From contig NC_066276.1 in the NCBI RefSeq assembly GCF_905404315.1, positions 10,868,001-10,932,000 of the forward strand: 64,000 nucleotides of DNA, in the 5' to 3' direction. A model generated the notes under the pieces. That model worked only from the letters and a program-made list of their open reading frames with translations, searched no databases and was not told the DNA's origin. The position numbers and the translations under genes were made by a program. Source of the stretch: Leptidea sinapis. Taxonomy: Eukaryota > Arthropoda > Insecta > Lepidoptera > Pieridae. Position 1 is the first letter of the stretch, and every line of letters begins with the position of its first letter. Of the stretch, positions 10,683 to 22,039 are shown piece by piece.

Positions 10683-12249
10683 CACTGGCCTTCAAAAGTA
10701 AGTATCACACTTTTAAAATTGGGATAACGTTTTAAGTTCACAAGATATACTTTCGAAATAAAAAGGACTCCAAACAGAATTTAATTTTGTACATAAAAAC
10801 TTTATAGTCGGTAACCTTCTTTTAAGAATTGGCTGAAAAAAAACCTTCAAAAACAAAACCATTCCTTTTTCAAAGTGGACGTTTCCCTAATTACAATTTT
10901 ACCATTCACAATTTTCTTTCTGTTTTAAATTTTTTTCAAGATCGATGGGTCTTGTTTTAAAAATTTATGTTAAAAAGCACATAACATTTATTTATCATGC
11001 CTCTTTCAGTTGAAGAATGTGCTAGGATCATGGATTTTCTGGAACTAGGCATCAGTATGCGTCGCATTGCAAGAATGGTGGGTGTGACGGTACGAACGGT
11101 CCAGAAGGTAAAGCGAAGGTACGAAGAGACTGGACACCATCTGAGGAGACCTTGTAATGGCAGACCCAGGTGTACCAGTACCCGAGAAGATCGTTATATT
11201 ATTTCCACTGTGTTAAGAAATCGCCACCAAAATGCAGTTGAAGTCCAGCAACAGCTACTTCAGACCCGGAGGGACTACATTAGTGACAGTACAGTGAGAA
11301 GAAGACTTGCTGAAGCAAATTTGAAACCCCGAAGACTAGCGAGTGGCCCAAAACTCAAGCGACAGCATCGAGTAGCGAGACTGCGTTACGCCCGTGAACA
11401 CATGCAGTGGGATGAAGAAGAATGGTCCAGAATTTTGTTTGTTGATGAGTCTCGATCCTCCCTTTACACTTCTGATGGGAGGCGAAGTGTTTACAGGCGA
11501 CCTGGTGAGCGATACCTTCAAGCCTGCATCTCAGAAAGAGTCCAGTACGGTGGAGGCAGTGTACATGTATGGGCTGGCATATCTTCAGAAGGTCGCACAG
11601 AGCTAGTAGCCATAGAAAATGGCACCCTCACTGGGCAAAGATATGCTCAAGAGATTCTCAATGAGTATGCAGGGCCGTATTTAGCAAATATGGATGATGG
11701 ATCGATGCTGATGCATGATAATGCCCGGCCACATACGGCTCATATCGTACAAGAGTATATTCAGGAGGTCGGTATCAGCGTGATGGCTTGGCCATCAAGA
11801 AGTCCTGATCTCAACCCGATTGAACACGCCTGGGATGAGCTTGGGAGTCTAGTCAGAAATCGCAGACCACCACCTCCCTCAGGGCATTAAAGCAGGCCCT
11901 GGTAGAAGAATGGGAGAATATTCCCCAACATCGGCTCCGAAACCTAGTGTTCAGTATGCCAAACCGGCTCGAAGCTGTAATCAGAGCTCGAGGAGGCAAT
12001 ACCAGTTATTAAAAATTAAATAACATGTAATACATTTTAGTTGAATTTTTTTACACTAAACTAAAAATGTATATTTTCATTGTTTTATCTTTTTTAAGTT
12101 AAAAATGTTACTAATGTATAATTTTAGTTTCTAAGAATAAAAGCCTATAAAATTTGCAACAAAACGTTTTTAATCTTAAATCTCTACCTTCTATAGTTAA
12201 GAAAAAAATTTAATTTGAAAAGTGTGATACTTACTTTTGCAGGCCAGTG
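10683..12249 (+). mobile_element. Nearly complete Tc1-like transposon
   Basis: The element is 1567 bp. Its ends are inverted repeats: CACTGGCCTTCAAAAGTAAG (from 10683) against the complement at the right end (ending GGCCAGTG at 12249), about 30 bp with few mismatches. TA dinucleotides flank it (10681-10682 and 12250-12251), the expected Tc1/mariner target duplication. It carries one transposase gene on the plus strand. Confidence 0.93.
10997..12012 (+). pseudogene. Tc1-like transposase, single C-terminal frameshift
   Basis: The enzyme excises and inserts the surrounding element. The frame 10997-11890 (297 codons) has an N-terminal helix-turn-helix DNA-binding region (about residues 1-60, LGISMRRIARMVGVTVRTVQ), a GRPR linker (about 54), and the DDE catalytic core: Asp in LFVDES (about residue 150), Asp in MHDNARPH, and Glu in SPDLNPIEHAWD. 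After NRRPPPP the frame runs into a stop, while the correct continuation (SLRALKQALVEEWENIPQHR...) sits in another frame up to the stop at 12010-12012. A single indel near 11868-11878 therefore explains the break. All three catalytic residues are present. The length with the tail, about 338 residues, fits Tc1 transposases. Confidence 0.92.
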
Positions 12250-12544
12250 TAGTTATGGCAAAATAATACAGCCTTAAGCGATCTCAGCATATTAAGGTTT
12301 ATTGGGAAGTATAGAGTATGTAACTGCAAAGCGTAAACCTTTTAAAATAAATACTAGGTTTACATAGCAGCTTTTTATATTAGTAATTATATTATATATA
12401 ACAGCTTAATATATACTTATAGCAGTGGCTGTTTATTTTCTTGTATGTTCTTCTCATGAGCTCTCCTTTTTTCAAACATAATATGGTAGATTCAACATCG
12501 CTAAGTTGAAACCTAATTAAATAAAGTTTATTTGACTTTGACTT
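12250..12544. other. Intergenic
   Basis: AT-rich spacer between the Tc1 element and a Jockey remnant; nothing recognised. Confidence 0.45.
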
Positions 12545-13010
12545 TATCGTCGTCCAGTGATGAAAAACTTGGGTCTTCTACAGAGAAGAGAGAACCCTCA
12601 TGAGAAAATCGCAGAATGGGTTAAAAGAACCTTGTTCAACTCCAAGAAGACTCATGTTTGCCCGTTAACCACTAAACAACTCAATATTTGGTATCAACCC
12701 ACTTCGACAACACTTACACCTCACCTAGTGTCTAAATATAAGATCTTGAAATCGCGACTCGACGGAATTGACAATTTCTCGAATTTCTGGAAGACAAGGC
12801 CAAATTGGCTTCGAAAAAACTGGGAGTCACAAAAAGAGTAAGGAAGTACTTCACGCAGGTCTGGTCACATATAGAGTATTGCCGAATTATCTGGTCTGGT
12901 GAACCCGTTTGGAGCCATTTGACCACATGCAACAACTATTTCATTCCTCTGGTGGTGCAGGAGAATATGAGTGGTGGTGATTACTTAACATCGTCCATGA
13001 ATATATCAAG
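12545..13010 (+). pseudogene. Jockey-family fragment
   Basis: A degraded copy of the family at 4829-6780. The reading frames give EKIAEWVKRTLFNSKKTHVC, then after frameshifts ASKKLGVTKRVRKYF and HIEYCRIIWSGEP, i.e. the region from after YADD to the thumb, then a jump to the 3' end. Confidence 0.75.
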
Positions 13011-13067
13011 TGTCAAGGTAAACTTTTCTTGATACTTGAACAAGCTTGCTTTCATAAAAGTATCGTA

Positions 13068-14365
13068 TTATACCTAGGTAAAACAGAAAATGTTAAGAAA
13101 ATGAAAAACGGCTTAATCTAGAAAGTTGCCAATACTTTTATTTTTTTTCGAAGTAATCTCCGTTCCTCTCTACACATCGTCGCATTGGATGGAACCACTG
13201 TGAAATGCAGTGGGCCCATTCTTCCTTAGGGGGCTCTTCTATAGCATTTTTATACGCTTTCACCGCATCTTCAGTGCTCGTAAAGCGAATACCTCGAATT
13301 TTATCTTTAATTCTTGGTAATAAATAAAAGTCGCAGGGCGCCAGGTCAGGAGTGTATGGCGGATGACTCATATCTCGACACCTGCCATAGTCAAATATTC
13401 AACAGTCCATTTTGCGGAGTGCTTGAAGCATTGTCGTGGTGAAGGAAGATCCTGCTTTGAGGGCGTTGCTGTCGATTTAATTCCAAGACAACAGACAAAC
13501 AGCGATTGACATACCAGTCTGAAGTAACTGTGCCTTCATCTTCTAGCACAACTGTCGCGAAATGACCTTTCCGACCAAAGAATGAGACAATATTATTTTT
13601 TCCTTAACTTGTTCCTTTCTTTACCTTAGTTGGCCGATCCTCGAAAAGAAAGACCCACTGAGCTGATTGTCTTTTGATTTCGGGTTCGTAGCAATATATC
13701 CAGCTTTCAACACCTGTGACGATGTCAAATACAGCATTTGAGTCACCGCCGTTGAACTCATCTAACATTTGGCGACACCAGTTCATGCGAAGGTGTTTCT
13801 GGTCGTCGGTTAAAGTATGGCGAATCCATCTGGTATAAAGCTTCCTGACGCCTACATGTTCGTGTAATATTTTTTGAACTTGACTCATACCAATGCCTAA
13901 GTTTGCCCGTGTCTGCTGATAGGTAACTCTCTTATCTTCCCCTATCATGCGTCACACAGCACTGATGCTATCTTCAGTAGTCGCTGTTAAAGGACGTCCC
14001 TCACGCGGATCATCATTGAGATTGCTACGTCGACGCTTAAACTCGTTAAACCAATTGCAAATAGTGGCACAAGATGGGGCTTTATTAAGAAATGCTAATC
14101 GCAGTCTATCATAGCTTTGTTGTTGAGTAAGCCCACAACGAAAGTCATAATAAATAATTGAACGAAAACTTTCTCGCGTTAGGTTCATTTTACGTGTAAC
14201 AAGAGTTTTAGATTTGACGCCAATTCACAAAAACAAATGACAAATGAAAGCAATATACTACATTACGTTACCAAAGACTTCTAAAATTGAAATTAAAAAA
14301 AAGTTTTCATTAGCAACGTTTCTAATTGGCCAGTTCTAAACATTTTCAGTGGTACCCACGTATAA
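13068..14365 (-). mobile_element. Mariner transposon with decayed transposase
   Basis: The ends are imperfect inverted repeats: TTATACCTAGGTAAAACAG from 13068 and its counterpart ending CCCACGTATAA at 14365, sharing GAAAATGTT further in. A TA precedes the left end (13066-13067). The length, about 1.3 kb, is standard for mariner. The transposase is on the minus strand in three or more frames. Confidence 0.85.
13138..14188 (-). pseudogene. Mariner transposase pseudogene
   Basis: It starts at 14188 (MNLTRESFRSIIYYDFRCGL), with a paired helix-turn-helix (CNWFNEFKRRRSNLNDDPREG) and the GRP linker. The catalytic core continues in shifted frames: the first catalytic box reads TGVESWIY where mariner has TGDESW, so the first Asp is Val (codon at 13709-13711); LHHDNAS survives near 13430; HPPYTPDLAPCDFYLLP carries the last Asp of the DD34D triad. 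The end, NGDYFEKK, is at 13138. Frameshifts and the lost Asp make it dead. Confidence 0.88.
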
Positions 14366-14706
14366 GAAAATTTTGTGGTTATTTAAAAGAGGCTAGTCAA
14401 GATTCACATAAAACAAGAATAACATAAAAATGTATGCATGTAATTAAAAACAACTTTTAGACTGTAATATGTAGAAAAATTTAAAAGCAAAGTATGCTTA
14501 AAAAAAGATATACAGTTCAATACAAGTACAAGTAGAATTCAATTCGTTCTTAGCCGCATACCAGACCACGTGCTACGCACATCTACCACAATTTCAAGAG
14601 TGCATGTACCCATGCACCGAACTGCACATTTAGAAGACTTCGCGAATTCAGCTTAATGGACAGGTTTACCTGAGTTGAGTTGTTGAGCTTATTGTATAAA
14701 CAGGAT
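14366..14706. other. Intergenic
   Basis: Between the mariner and the 14707-14872 repeat; no gene recognised. Confidence 0.45.
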
Positions 14707-14872
14707 TTATCCACTAAGCCAAGATTATCTCGACATCGCTTGGAATCATTAGGCAATTGACACGAAATCAATACGCCGTGACGCTGACGGCCACTGATAA
14801 ATGGATTACATGTAAACGTCAATGATGAGACCTGGCTGTGGGAACTAATATAAGCCATTAGGTCGAGAATGT
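14707..14872 (+). repeat. Direct repeat, copy 1 (partner at 21185-21360)
   Basis: Aligns by eye with 21185-21360: shared anchors are TAAATGGATTACATGTAAA, GTCAATGATGAGACCTG and a GAAATCAATrCGCCGTGACGC block, with indels between. No coding role seen; unclassified dispersed repeat. Confidence 0.65.
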
Positions 14873-15264
14873 CGAACACGAGCTAATCAATTGATACATC
14901 ATAGTGTATTAGATCATCTAGAATGTATTGCCAGGATTATATTGCACTTAATAAATAAATAAGTAACTAAGTTCTTTACTGCCATACAAAACATTACAAA
15001 TATAAAATGAATAGTTAGGCTACGCGATGAAACAATAGGTAAAAGGAAAAGGCTCAGCTTGACCTGACATGGAATTATAGATTTATGTTTCCATGCAGCG
15101 CTGTTTTTCAGTCATCCCCTCCTCCCTAAGGTGTTGAGTGGGAGTGGACGCATTGTGGCTCCCCGATTACCTACTTAAGTTAACTTTTTTTATTAAATGT
15201 AATATTAAAAAAAAGCGTTCTTATTACCTTTTCCAGTTACTTTATTACGTGAGTGTGGGCGTGA

Positions 15265-15490
15265 GTGTTGGCGTGTGTTTATGTCCGCACACAGAAAAAA
15301 TCTTTTAGAGAGAGGAATTTCCAGTGGATATGGTTCAATTTTTCCGCACCAAGTTGCTTTTTTAGTAGAGCAAAATGGTATTTTTTCTTAAAATACCCGA
15401 TAGTCATTTGTTTCTTTAGAGGGGGTAAGTCATTCCATATTTTTGCTGCAGATAATCTGAAAGATCGAACCGAGTTGTTTTGTGCTTAGG
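15265..15490 (-). pseudogene. Non-LTR RT C-terminal fragment
   Basis: The minus strand reads RSFRLSAAKIWNDLPPLKKQ followed by GYFKKKYHFALLKKQL, the typical (V/I)WN-LP ending of CR1/Jockey polymerases. Only the last 60-70 codons are present. Confidence 0.65.
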
Positions 15491-16181
15491 GATTATGATT
15501 AAGAGATTATCATCACAAAATCATTCAGTCGGTAGTTATATATTATTATAAAATATTATGATTACTAATGATAATTGTGTATTAGTTTTAGAATGGAAAT
15601 CCATTGTGAAAGGACACAGATCAGGGAACCGCAAATACTATGGCAATTAAGACATTTTGTGTTCCGATTTGAGGACAGGTAATTGATATAATAACTTAAC
15701 TATCAAGCCCCATTATATAACGATTAATGTTATGATGTATTGAACCTAGTTCGCTATCAGCAAAAGATAATTAAAGTAATATCGTTTTTGGCCATAGTAT
15801 CTAATGGCGTCTTTATGACCATGCTGATTTATTGATTTTGTCAAAAGCTATCGTAAAATTTTAAATCAATGAAGGGATAAAATAAAAACCCGCAATTCAG
15901 AATACTTATTTTGCAATTACATTATTGGGTATGTATGTGTCTTGTATTCATCTCACTACCAAATTCAATAGGTAATTATTTTTCAATAAATATTTATGTC
16001 ATATATATGTGCCACTATAATAAAATCTAGTTTCAAAGTTGCAAAGATAAATTTATAAACAAAAGTTATAAACTTTCAATTACCTTTATTAAAAAAGTTG
16101 ATTGTATCTTTTGTAAAATAATATTATTATATAAAATCATTTGGTTACAAATATTTTTAGAAGCATCTATTATTTCTCCAT
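15491..16181. other. Intergenic; possible 3' flank of SDR B
   Basis: AT-rich. On the minus strand an AATAAA (16085-16090) lies about 90 bases after the SDR B stop codon and is a plausible poly(A) signal. Nothing else recognised. Confidence 0.45.
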
Positions 16182-16943
16182 CTATTGTATATATTTTTTT
16201 TCTGCTGTCTTCCCTTCTTCTACAACCCATACGGTACCGCTGTGTGCTTTGGTAAATATATTTGCTACAGCTTTTCCTACGTCATCAGCATTTTGCCATT
16301 GGTATTTATGTTTAGTCCATTTGCGCAAATCATCATAAGTATCATCATCTCTTACATTTCCATTCATGGGAAGTGCTGTACGCGTCAAACCTGGACATAA
16401 CGTGATCACCCGTACACCAGATTTATCGTAGTTATACTTCTGACCAAGTGACCTTGAAAATGCAAGCACGGCAGCTTTCGATGCACCATAAGTATATGAG
16501 AACGGAAAAGATTCAAATCCGAAAATAGATGACACATTTATAATTGTTCCACCATTGCCATGGAAATCTTTTCTCATTAAATCGTAAAACTTCATTGTCC
16601 ATTCCATGACAGCGATTGTATTTATTTCCATTGTGCGCCTGATGTTCTTCTCATCTAACACACCAGCATTATTTATTAAGACATCAACTGTTGTAAACAC
16701 TTTTGTTATCTCCTTATAAATTTTGTCAAGGTCTTTAGTGACATCACACATAGTAAAAGTTACTCGATCAGCACCATATTTTTGCTTTAATTCGGTTGAG
16801 CTCTTTAACCCAAGTTTTTCATTCACATCTAACATAATAGCAAACTTTGCTCCCTGCTTTAAAAAATTGTCTACCATTGCCAAACCCAGTCCACCGGCGC
16901 TGCCGGTAACAACAATAACTTTTCCATTTATATCTATTGACAT
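16182..16943 (-). CDS. Short-chain dehydrogenase/reductase (SDR B), paralogue of SDR A
   Basis: A 253-residue classical SDR beginning MSIDINGKVIVVTGSAGGLG. Motifs: TGSAGGLG (13-20), Asp39 for NAD, CDVT, NNAG (91-94), and catalytic Asn108, Ser139, Tyr152, Lys156 (YGASK), all intact. It ends TAEKKYIQ with a TAG at 16182-16184. There is no intron. It is closely similar to SDR A along its whole length (only one residue offset to the active site), with the central third nearly identical in DNA and the ends clearly more diverged. The same strand and 12.5 kb spacing indicate an old tandem duplication later filled with transposons. The likely role is cytosolic oxidation or reduction of a small alcohol or ketone; the substrate is unknown. 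Confidence 0.94.
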   Translation of the reverse strand: MSIDINGKVIVVTGSAGGLGLAMVDNFLKQGAKFAIMLDVNEKLGLKSSTELKQKYGADRVTFTMCDVTKDLDKIYKEITKVFTTVDVLINNAGVLDEKNIRRTMEINTIAVMEWTMKFYDLMRKDFHGNGGTIINVSSIFGFESFPFSYTYGASKAAVLAFSRSLGQKYNYDKSGVRVITLCPGLTRTALPMNGNVRDDDTYDDLRKWTKHKYQWQNADDVGKAVANIFTKAHSGTVWVVEEGKTAEKKYIQ

Positions 16944-17179
16944 TTCTTAGATTACAAGTATTCTTTGTTACTTTTTACGCACATTTGCCCAATCAAGAGG
17001 CTAAGTGTGTTAACAGCCCAGCTAAACTAACTAAACTAAGTACGTTTTAATCGACAACATGCACACGACTAACATTTTATGGGACCAGTTTATGCTAATC
17101 ATTAATAAGAATAACATTACAATTTATCTTTACTTTTATAATTGTTTCCTTTGTGTATATTAAAAAAATATTCTCTCCT

Positions 17180-17562
17180 AGTATATGAATACTGGATCTC
17201 AAATTCCGCGGGAATCTGAAAGGCAAAGCCAAATTGGCATTGAAGAAACTATGGGACATACAGAGTCAATACTTCAATCCGGCCCACACTCTAACGCCAC
17301 AAATATTGCAGTATTGTTCTCCTTTCCATTCTGGTGCACCTTAGCTCTTCAACTCGAACTACATATTTGATTAAGTGCAATCCAAGTGCTCTTATTGTCG
17401 GGGACTCAGTACTCTGTAAACGGATAGATCACTTGGGGTTAAATAGAGACATTGCTTTATAGTGCGACTTCTACCGATTTTATAACGGCGAACTCCGAAA
17501 ATATATTTGACCTGATTCCTGCCACCAAATTCCATCCTCGCACGACACACCACAAAAGAAGA
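17180..17562 (+). pseudogene. Jockey-family fragment
   Basis: Degenerate copy of the 4829-6780 family spanning GLEIS...GKAKLA to the LIPAAEFHLRTTRHK region (here DLIPATKFHPRTTHHK). It contains remnants of the segment deleted from the long copy near 6310. Many frameshifts. Confidence 0.72.
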
Positions 17563-18220
17563 TATAATTCAACCAAAGATATCACAATTTTTTTCAGCAT
17601 AAGGGCCTAGTGTCTAAGGAATTAATCTTTGAAGACTTAATTGAAATCAATCCAGCTGTTTTTTCGTGATGTGCGGACAAATGAACTCCGCTATCATTTT
17701 ATTTATATAGATAACCTGCTATTTCTTTGAAAATTTCATCATGTCAGTTAAATTAATTTCTATCATAATATTTATTTTTTTACTACTACATAAATCTGTA
17801 GACGCAAATTATATGATGATCGTACAGAGATATTGGTTCTGTTTTCTGTTTCATTTGAACACGGAGAAGTAAATTTTATTCGTAACTGGCCTGTTTGAGT
17901 CATGAAATCAGAGATGTTGCAGTCGCAGCACAATTAAATTTACATCTTAAGAATTTCAGATGATGTTTTGAACTAGATTTAGAAATCGTTACTAAGCGCT
18001 GTTATAATTATCGATTATTTTCCGTAAATTCACAATAATGAATAGGGTGTTAAAAATGGAATTACAGTGATTTTCTTGCACAAGTCGGGAGGCATCAAGC
18101 TTTTCTATGAACGTACTCAAGTAGGTTTACTGTTTGTGTTATATGTTTGACTCATTGTAATCTCTCTCTCCTCCGGTAATCACTACCACCTGCTGGCCCA
18201 GGAAAACAAAAGAGAGTTCT
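17563..18220. other. Intergenic
   Basis: AT-rich; nothing that I can assign. Confidence 0.45.
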
Positions 18221-18541
18221 TTTTTTTTAATGAAAATAAGGTACGAGACGAGCAGGACGTTCAGCTATTGGTAATTGATACGCCCTGCCCATTACAATGC
18301 AGTGCCGCTCAGGATTCTTGAAAAACCCCAAAAAATCTGAGCTGCACTACAACTGCGCTCGTCACCTTGAGACATAATATGTTAAGTCTCATTTACCCAG
18401 TAATTTCACTAGCTACGGTGCCCTTCAAGACAGACCAAAACACAGTAATGCTTACACATTACTGCTTCACGGCAGAAAATGGTGCCGTTGAGGTACCCAT
18501 AATCTAGCCGGCATCTTGTGCAAAGGCGCCTCCCACTGGTA
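18221..18541 (+). repeat. SINE-like 300 bp repeat, copy 1
   Basis: T-rich left end, AGCAGGACGTTCAGCT near the left, a CACCTTGAGACATAA block, GCTTCACGGCAGAAA, and a constant right end CCCACTGGTA. Eight copies in the window (18221, 26932, 33161, 34274, 36081, 36825, 49758, 54532). In the reverse sense it ends in an A-rich tail, like a SINE; I cannot see a confident pol III promoter. Confidence 0.8.
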
Positions 18542-18980
18542 TATTTATCTTCCTGTACCATAAAAAAATGGAAGAGCCTTTCATTTTCTTTATTACAGCA
18601 GATATATTATTAATCAATTAAAGAATTAAACGTACAACGTTAATTTATTTATACATACCTTACAAATAAACTTGGTATTAAATTATACTTGAGAAAAAAC
18701 CAAGAATATGCTAAATGTTTACTTATAGGCATTATGCTTATGATTGGTTTATTCGGACGTTTTACGTTTCCCGCGTTTATTTGCAAGGCTGCTTGACACT
18801 CGGAAAACTTCAGAATTATCATTGTATTGACTGTGTTGTCAGAGATGTAGACAACATTTTTCATATCTTGGCTTATTCTCAGGTATAACTTTATAAAAAG
18901 TTTATTTGTAAGGCCGATATAATATAATACTATTTTAGAAATACGTCACAAGAGCGTCACAAGAATAGAAGTTACTTCAG
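18542..18980. other. Intergenic
   Basis: No supported feature. Confidence 0.45.
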
Positions 18981-19265
18981 TTGGTGCTGGGGCTGCTGCT
19001 TCGACTGCCGAAGACGGCAAGCGTCGCAAATATGTTGGTCTCAGTGAGTCATGCATCTTTGTGCCGTTTGGTGTCGAGATACTTGGCCCGTGGGGCCCAA
19101 AGGTGCGGAGAATGTTCAAAATACTATCTTCGCGCCTCAATAAGGCTACTGGAAACCCAAGCGCTAGCAGCTATCTCATTCAATGGATCAGCCTAGCTAT
19201 CCAACGCGGAAATGCTGCCAGTACTCTTGGTACGCTTCCACGTAATGATAGTTTTAATGTTATGT
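18981..19265 (+). pseudogene. Non-LTR retroelement 3' coding end (family with FVPFGVEILGPWGP)
   Basis: Frame shift aside, the plus strand reads KRRKYVGLSESCIFVPFGVE, ILGPWGPKVRRMF, then a second frame with RLNKATGNPSASSYLIQWIS and IQRGNAASTLGTLP and a stop at about 19265. This is the C-terminal end seen in a group of animal non-LTR polymerases. Related minus-strand copy at 35305-35622 and a scrap at 21720-21900. Confidence 0.7.
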
Positions 19266-19661
19266 AGTCATAGTATTGAAAATATAGTTATATAATATTT
19301 TAGAAATATACTTAAAACTTTGCAGTTTCATGAGCTTCAGTGTCATTAGCTTAACTAGAAACTCTGTTGCAGTAGCTTGGCCATTATCGCGTGGGATTAT
19401 GAAGGTCGCTTTAGCTGGATGATTATGCTGAAAATTATCCGCTCGTGAGTGCACTGTCTAAAATTATCCTTTGACCGTTAGTAATCGCGACGTGATCATT
19501 AAGGCTTCACGCAATTAGATTAGCAATGACGTGTTTAATGATGTAAAGTTTCGTTATGCCTGGATTTCAGGTTTAACGATTAGTTGATGGCTGTGATTGA
19601 GCAGGGGTTTAGTTTAGATTTAAGCGATTTAATTTTGTTGTGAATATTGAGGCACATTCAT

Positions 19662-19798
19662 TGGTGTTTCCGGGACGATACGACTGGGTACCTTCAAAAT
19701 AAGCGCGTATACCTTTCTTAAAGGCCGGCAACGCTCCGGTGATCACTTAATACCAGGTGACCCGTACGCTCCTTTGTCCTCCTTTTCCATAAAAAAAA
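19662..19798 (+). pseudogene. Jockey-family 3' end
   Basis: Covers the final coding segment (FPGRYD, then KISAYTFLKGRQRS-like) and 3' UTR of the 4829-6780 family, ending in poly(A) at about 19790-19798. Confidence 0.78.
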
Positions 19799-20334
19799 AC
19801 ATCAGGAAGCTGGACAATAATATTATTTTGTAATTCATGTGAAGTGTTAATTTTTATTACGTTCTGTTCCTGTTCGTTTAAATAACTCATATGGAATATC
19901 AACATTATTTGTCAAAGCACTCTATATCGTCCCTGGGCAGTTAATTTGTTAATTGTGATATTTTTAGGCATTCATGTCGTATTATTGCCCTGAAAACTTT
20001 AACATATTGTAATGATCAGGTGATAACTTCAGAAACCTGTGGCACAGTACACATAGTACATATGTCGACTGTGCCTATGGGATGGACGAGATTCTGACCT
20101 CTGGTTGTCTGGAGCAATAACACTAACATTTTAAGCGAAAATTACGAAGAACTCATGCGATTGCATTCTGTTTACAATACTATGATTAATAAGTACAGCC
20201 AAAACTAGAACTAGCCAAGCAGCCATATAGTCAACATGTGCTTTTTTGGTGAACTTATTTCAATAGTATCGAAACAATATAATCCAAGTGTCATCCTATT
20301 TGAATAATTAATTTGAAGTCCAATAATTAACTCG
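19799..20334. other. Intergenic
   Basis: Nothing recognised. Confidence 0.45.
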
Positions 20335-20550
20335 AATTCTACCTTCGCACGACCCGCCTTAAATTAGGATATCATTCCCACCATCTAAATGGTCCTCCAC
20401 AGTGCGGTTTTCAATGAGCTTTCTTCCACGTACTACAAAGCTGTGAAATGAGCTTCCTTGTGCGGTGTTTCTGACACGATACGACATGTGTACCTTCCCG
20501 TACCCTGACCCGTACGCTCGTTCGGGAAAAGAGGACATCCTTTCCCATAA
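20335..20550 (+). pseudogene. Jockey-family 3' end with internal deletion
   Basis: Retains the FHLRTTR(H)KLGYH-like segment, LPRTTKL and the GACCCGTACGCTCG UTR motif of the long copy, with pieces between them missing. Confidence 0.75.
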
Positions 20551-21184
20551 AATATGATAAGTAAGCAGTTTACTCATGACACAACACATAACATGGACGT
20601 AGTTAGCCAGAGAGGACTCAAACCACACTTTGGTCAAAATAGAGTTAAGTATGCATCATACTCCTGAAGGTTGAATCAATCACGGAAACAACTTTTTTTG
20701 GATATTTATATGGAAGATTATTTAGAGCTGAAATGTCAAATGTCTATAAGTCAAATGTGCCTTTGTGTGGTTTGAGTCCCTTCTACTTAATTTCCTACTC
20801 ATAATAAAATTGACAAAATAACAATATGATGTCATGAAAACCACTCAGCATTTTTGGAATTGAGATTAGGATCGAAAGCCCAATCCAACACTGATTATCA
20901 GTGGGTTTTTAGTTCATAATAAACATTTTTGATTGCTATTTTGAACAGGGTATTATTATTCGCCATTTCGCCAACAATAGCTAATAGAGGAAAAAAAATT
21001 CTGCCAGCTCAGAAAATCGCCTGTAAGGTTAGTTGGCACAATTTCAAACAATTTCTTCCAAAACTCGAAAAATCTTCAATATTTTCAATATTAGGTCATA
21101 TTTTCTATTCCAAAATTTCTAAGTTAGCTTCACATTTAGCTAGCTTTAGTTAGCTTCACGCTAATTTCCTATAGCTTAGTTCAG
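20551..21184. other. Intergenic
   Basis: AT-rich; nothing recognised. Confidence 0.4.
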
Positions 21185-21360
21185 CTAAGCCCAGATTAAG
21201 TCGACATGGTCTCGAATCATTAGCCAGTCGACGTGAAATCAATGCGCCGTGACGCATGACTTACAATGATAAATGGATTACATGTAAATGTCAATGATGA
21301 GACCTGACCTTAGGAGCTTAGCCGTGATATGTGCCAATAGGGCGGCGAATGTCGTAGGCC
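21185..21360 (+). repeat. Direct repeat, copy 2 (partner at 14707-14872)
   Basis: See copy 1; shares the TAAATGGATTACATGTAAA and GTCAATGATGAGACCTG blocks in the same order and orientation. Confidence 0.65.
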
Positions 21361-21719
21361 TTGTTCACGTACACCGAACGAAGGCCATCTCTTTCACTCG
21401 CCTCGCCACACACACTCTTTCTCTTTCGTTTTTTAGCTTTCTTACGTCATTGTTCTTTATATTTGGACTTCTTACTTCTCTACGTATTCTATTGCCATCT
21501 AGCACGTTGTGCCAGAAATTCTGTTGCAAGTAATCTTTGAGTAGGAATCTATGTGATTTGAACATATTTATTTTTTTTTCATTTATATTAGCAGGTTCTA
21601 CTGGCGTCATATCAGCATCAATGTCATACTGAGAGCATTTGCCACTCTTAATTATATTTGAGCAACAATTTTAAAGCCAAAAGCTATACTAGTGGCGAAT
21701 GTAAGCGTCCGGATGGTAT
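21361..21719. other. Unassigned stretch
   Basis: An 81-codon open frame on the minus strand (21365-21610) has no recognisable domain, and its arginine/lysine-rich composition is uninformative. I do not call it a gene. Confidence 0.35.
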
Positions 21720-21900
21720 GGCGCTGGCCGTGGCTTGAGCAAGGGAAGATCGTTAGCTGGAGACTCGCCTTGGGTTGAACATCTGGCTCCTTCTCATGTC
21801 CAAGCTACTTTTATTGAGCTGCTGCTTCTCTTGCCAAAGAAAGCAAACATCACAAATATATCGGTCTTATTGAGTTTTAATACTGTTTAGTGTTGACCCA
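21720..21900 (+). pseudogene. Scrap of the FVPFGVE-type retroelement
   Basis: A short stretch reading AKESKHHKYIGLIEF aligns with EDGKRRKYVGLSES of the 18981 copy, preceded by similar CTGCTGCTTC sequence. Confidence 0.45.
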
Positions 21901-22039
21901 AGCCCAAAGATAAATGCTACCAGTATTATTTTCGTTTAAGATAATAATATTACCATGGCACCATGATCGCGGCCAACGGGGACTGGGGCATTACAGTCTA
22001 TGTCATGTTTTTTCTGAGGCGTTTTTTGCCACAATCGCC

